From the NCBI GenBank assembly GCA_947176425.1, contig CAMWQV010000014.1, forward strand, positions 1-13,971: DNA of 13,971 nt. Direction: 5' to 3'. The notes under the pieces were generated by a model. It was given only the letters and a program-made list of their open reading frames with translations. It searched no databases and was not told where the DNA came from. The translations under genes were made by a program, and so were the position numbers. The DNA is from an uncultured Clostridia bacterium. GTDB taxonomy: Bacteria > Bacillota > Clostridia > Oscillospirales > Oscillospiraceae. Shown here in pieces: positions 13,890 to 13,971 of this stretch. Each line of letters begins with the position of its first letter. The first letter of the stretch is position 1.

Positions 13890-13917
13890 AACGTGCCAGC
13901 TAACCGGTCGGCACGTT
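13890..13917 (+). terminator. hairpin after the DUF362 gene, possible terminator
   Basis: Inverted repeat AACGTGCC / GGCACGTT with a 12-nt loop, 21 bp after the stop codon. No run of Ts follows (GGGAGTGATTTATT), so intrinsic termination is only moderately supported. Confidence 0.45.
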
Positions 13918-13929
13918 GGGAGTGATTTA

Positions 13930-13941
13930 TTACACGTGTAA
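13930..13941. promoter_or_regulatory. 12-bp perfect palindrome near right edge, candidate operator
   Basis: TTACACGTGTAA is a perfect palindrome in the non-coding stretch after the DUF362 gene. It has the size and symmetry of a TetR/MarR-type operator, perhaps for a gene beyond the window. No gene in view supports this. Confidence 0.3.
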
Positions 13942-13971
13942 ACACTAGTTCAGGAATTCCGACAATATAAC

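Overview
The window looks like a chromosomal piece of a Gram-positive, probably gut-dwelling anaerobe of the Clostridia (Oscillospirales-like). This is an inference from the SLH-domain surface proteins, the Sec lipoprotein signals with Firmicutes-style lipoboxes, strong AGGAGG ribosome binding sites, TTGaca-N17-TATact promoters and a galactitol-type PTS with a PRD/MtlR-like regulator. No rRNA, tRNA, CRISPR array, transposase or phage gene was seen. No stretch longer than about 180 bp is free of genes.

Left part (1-3.6 kb, minus strand): a carbohydrate PTS operon. A 696-residue PRD regulator (1436-3526) with its own strong promoter is followed by gatA-like EIIA, gatB-like EIIB and the start of gatC-like EIIC, which runs off the left edge. 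A perfect 19-bp inverted repeat separates the regulator from EIIA, and a GC-rich hairpin separates EIIB from EIIC.

Middle (3.6-8.3 kb): divergon 1. A LysR regulator on the plus strand (7437-8330) faces a four-gene minus-strand operon: short-chain dehydrogenase, lipoprotein with a cyclophilin-like domain, exported flavodoxin lipoprotein with a C-terminal cyclophilin-like domain, and an SLH protein with a C-terminal cyclophilin-like domain. A GNAT acetyltransferase with its own promoter (8409-8933, visibly AT-richer) lies between the two LysR units.

Right (9.1-13.9 kb): divergon 2. A paralogous LysR (minus, 9103-9993) faces a plus-strand operon: a 79-residue conserved-looking small protein, an alpha/beta hydrolase with a cysteine nucleophile elbow, an iron-sulfur-flavoprotein-like NAD(P)H/FMN reductase, and, by ATGA coupling, a 631-residue SLH lipoprotein carrying a DUF362 domain.

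The two divergons appear to be related modules. Their regulators are paralogs, both operons encode flavoproteins, and both end in an SLH-anchored protein. Their intergenic regions have the same geometry: a dyad with a 7-nt spacer holds the -35 of the lysR gene and is centred about 66 bp upstream of the predicted start of the divergent operon, whose -35 region carries the same 11-mer (ATTTGCTATTT) in both. My best reading is a cell-surface redox or small-molecule processing system with cytoplasmic oxidoreductase/hydrolase steps and exported flavodoxin, cyclophilin-like and DUF362 proteins. The substrate cannot be read from the sequence.
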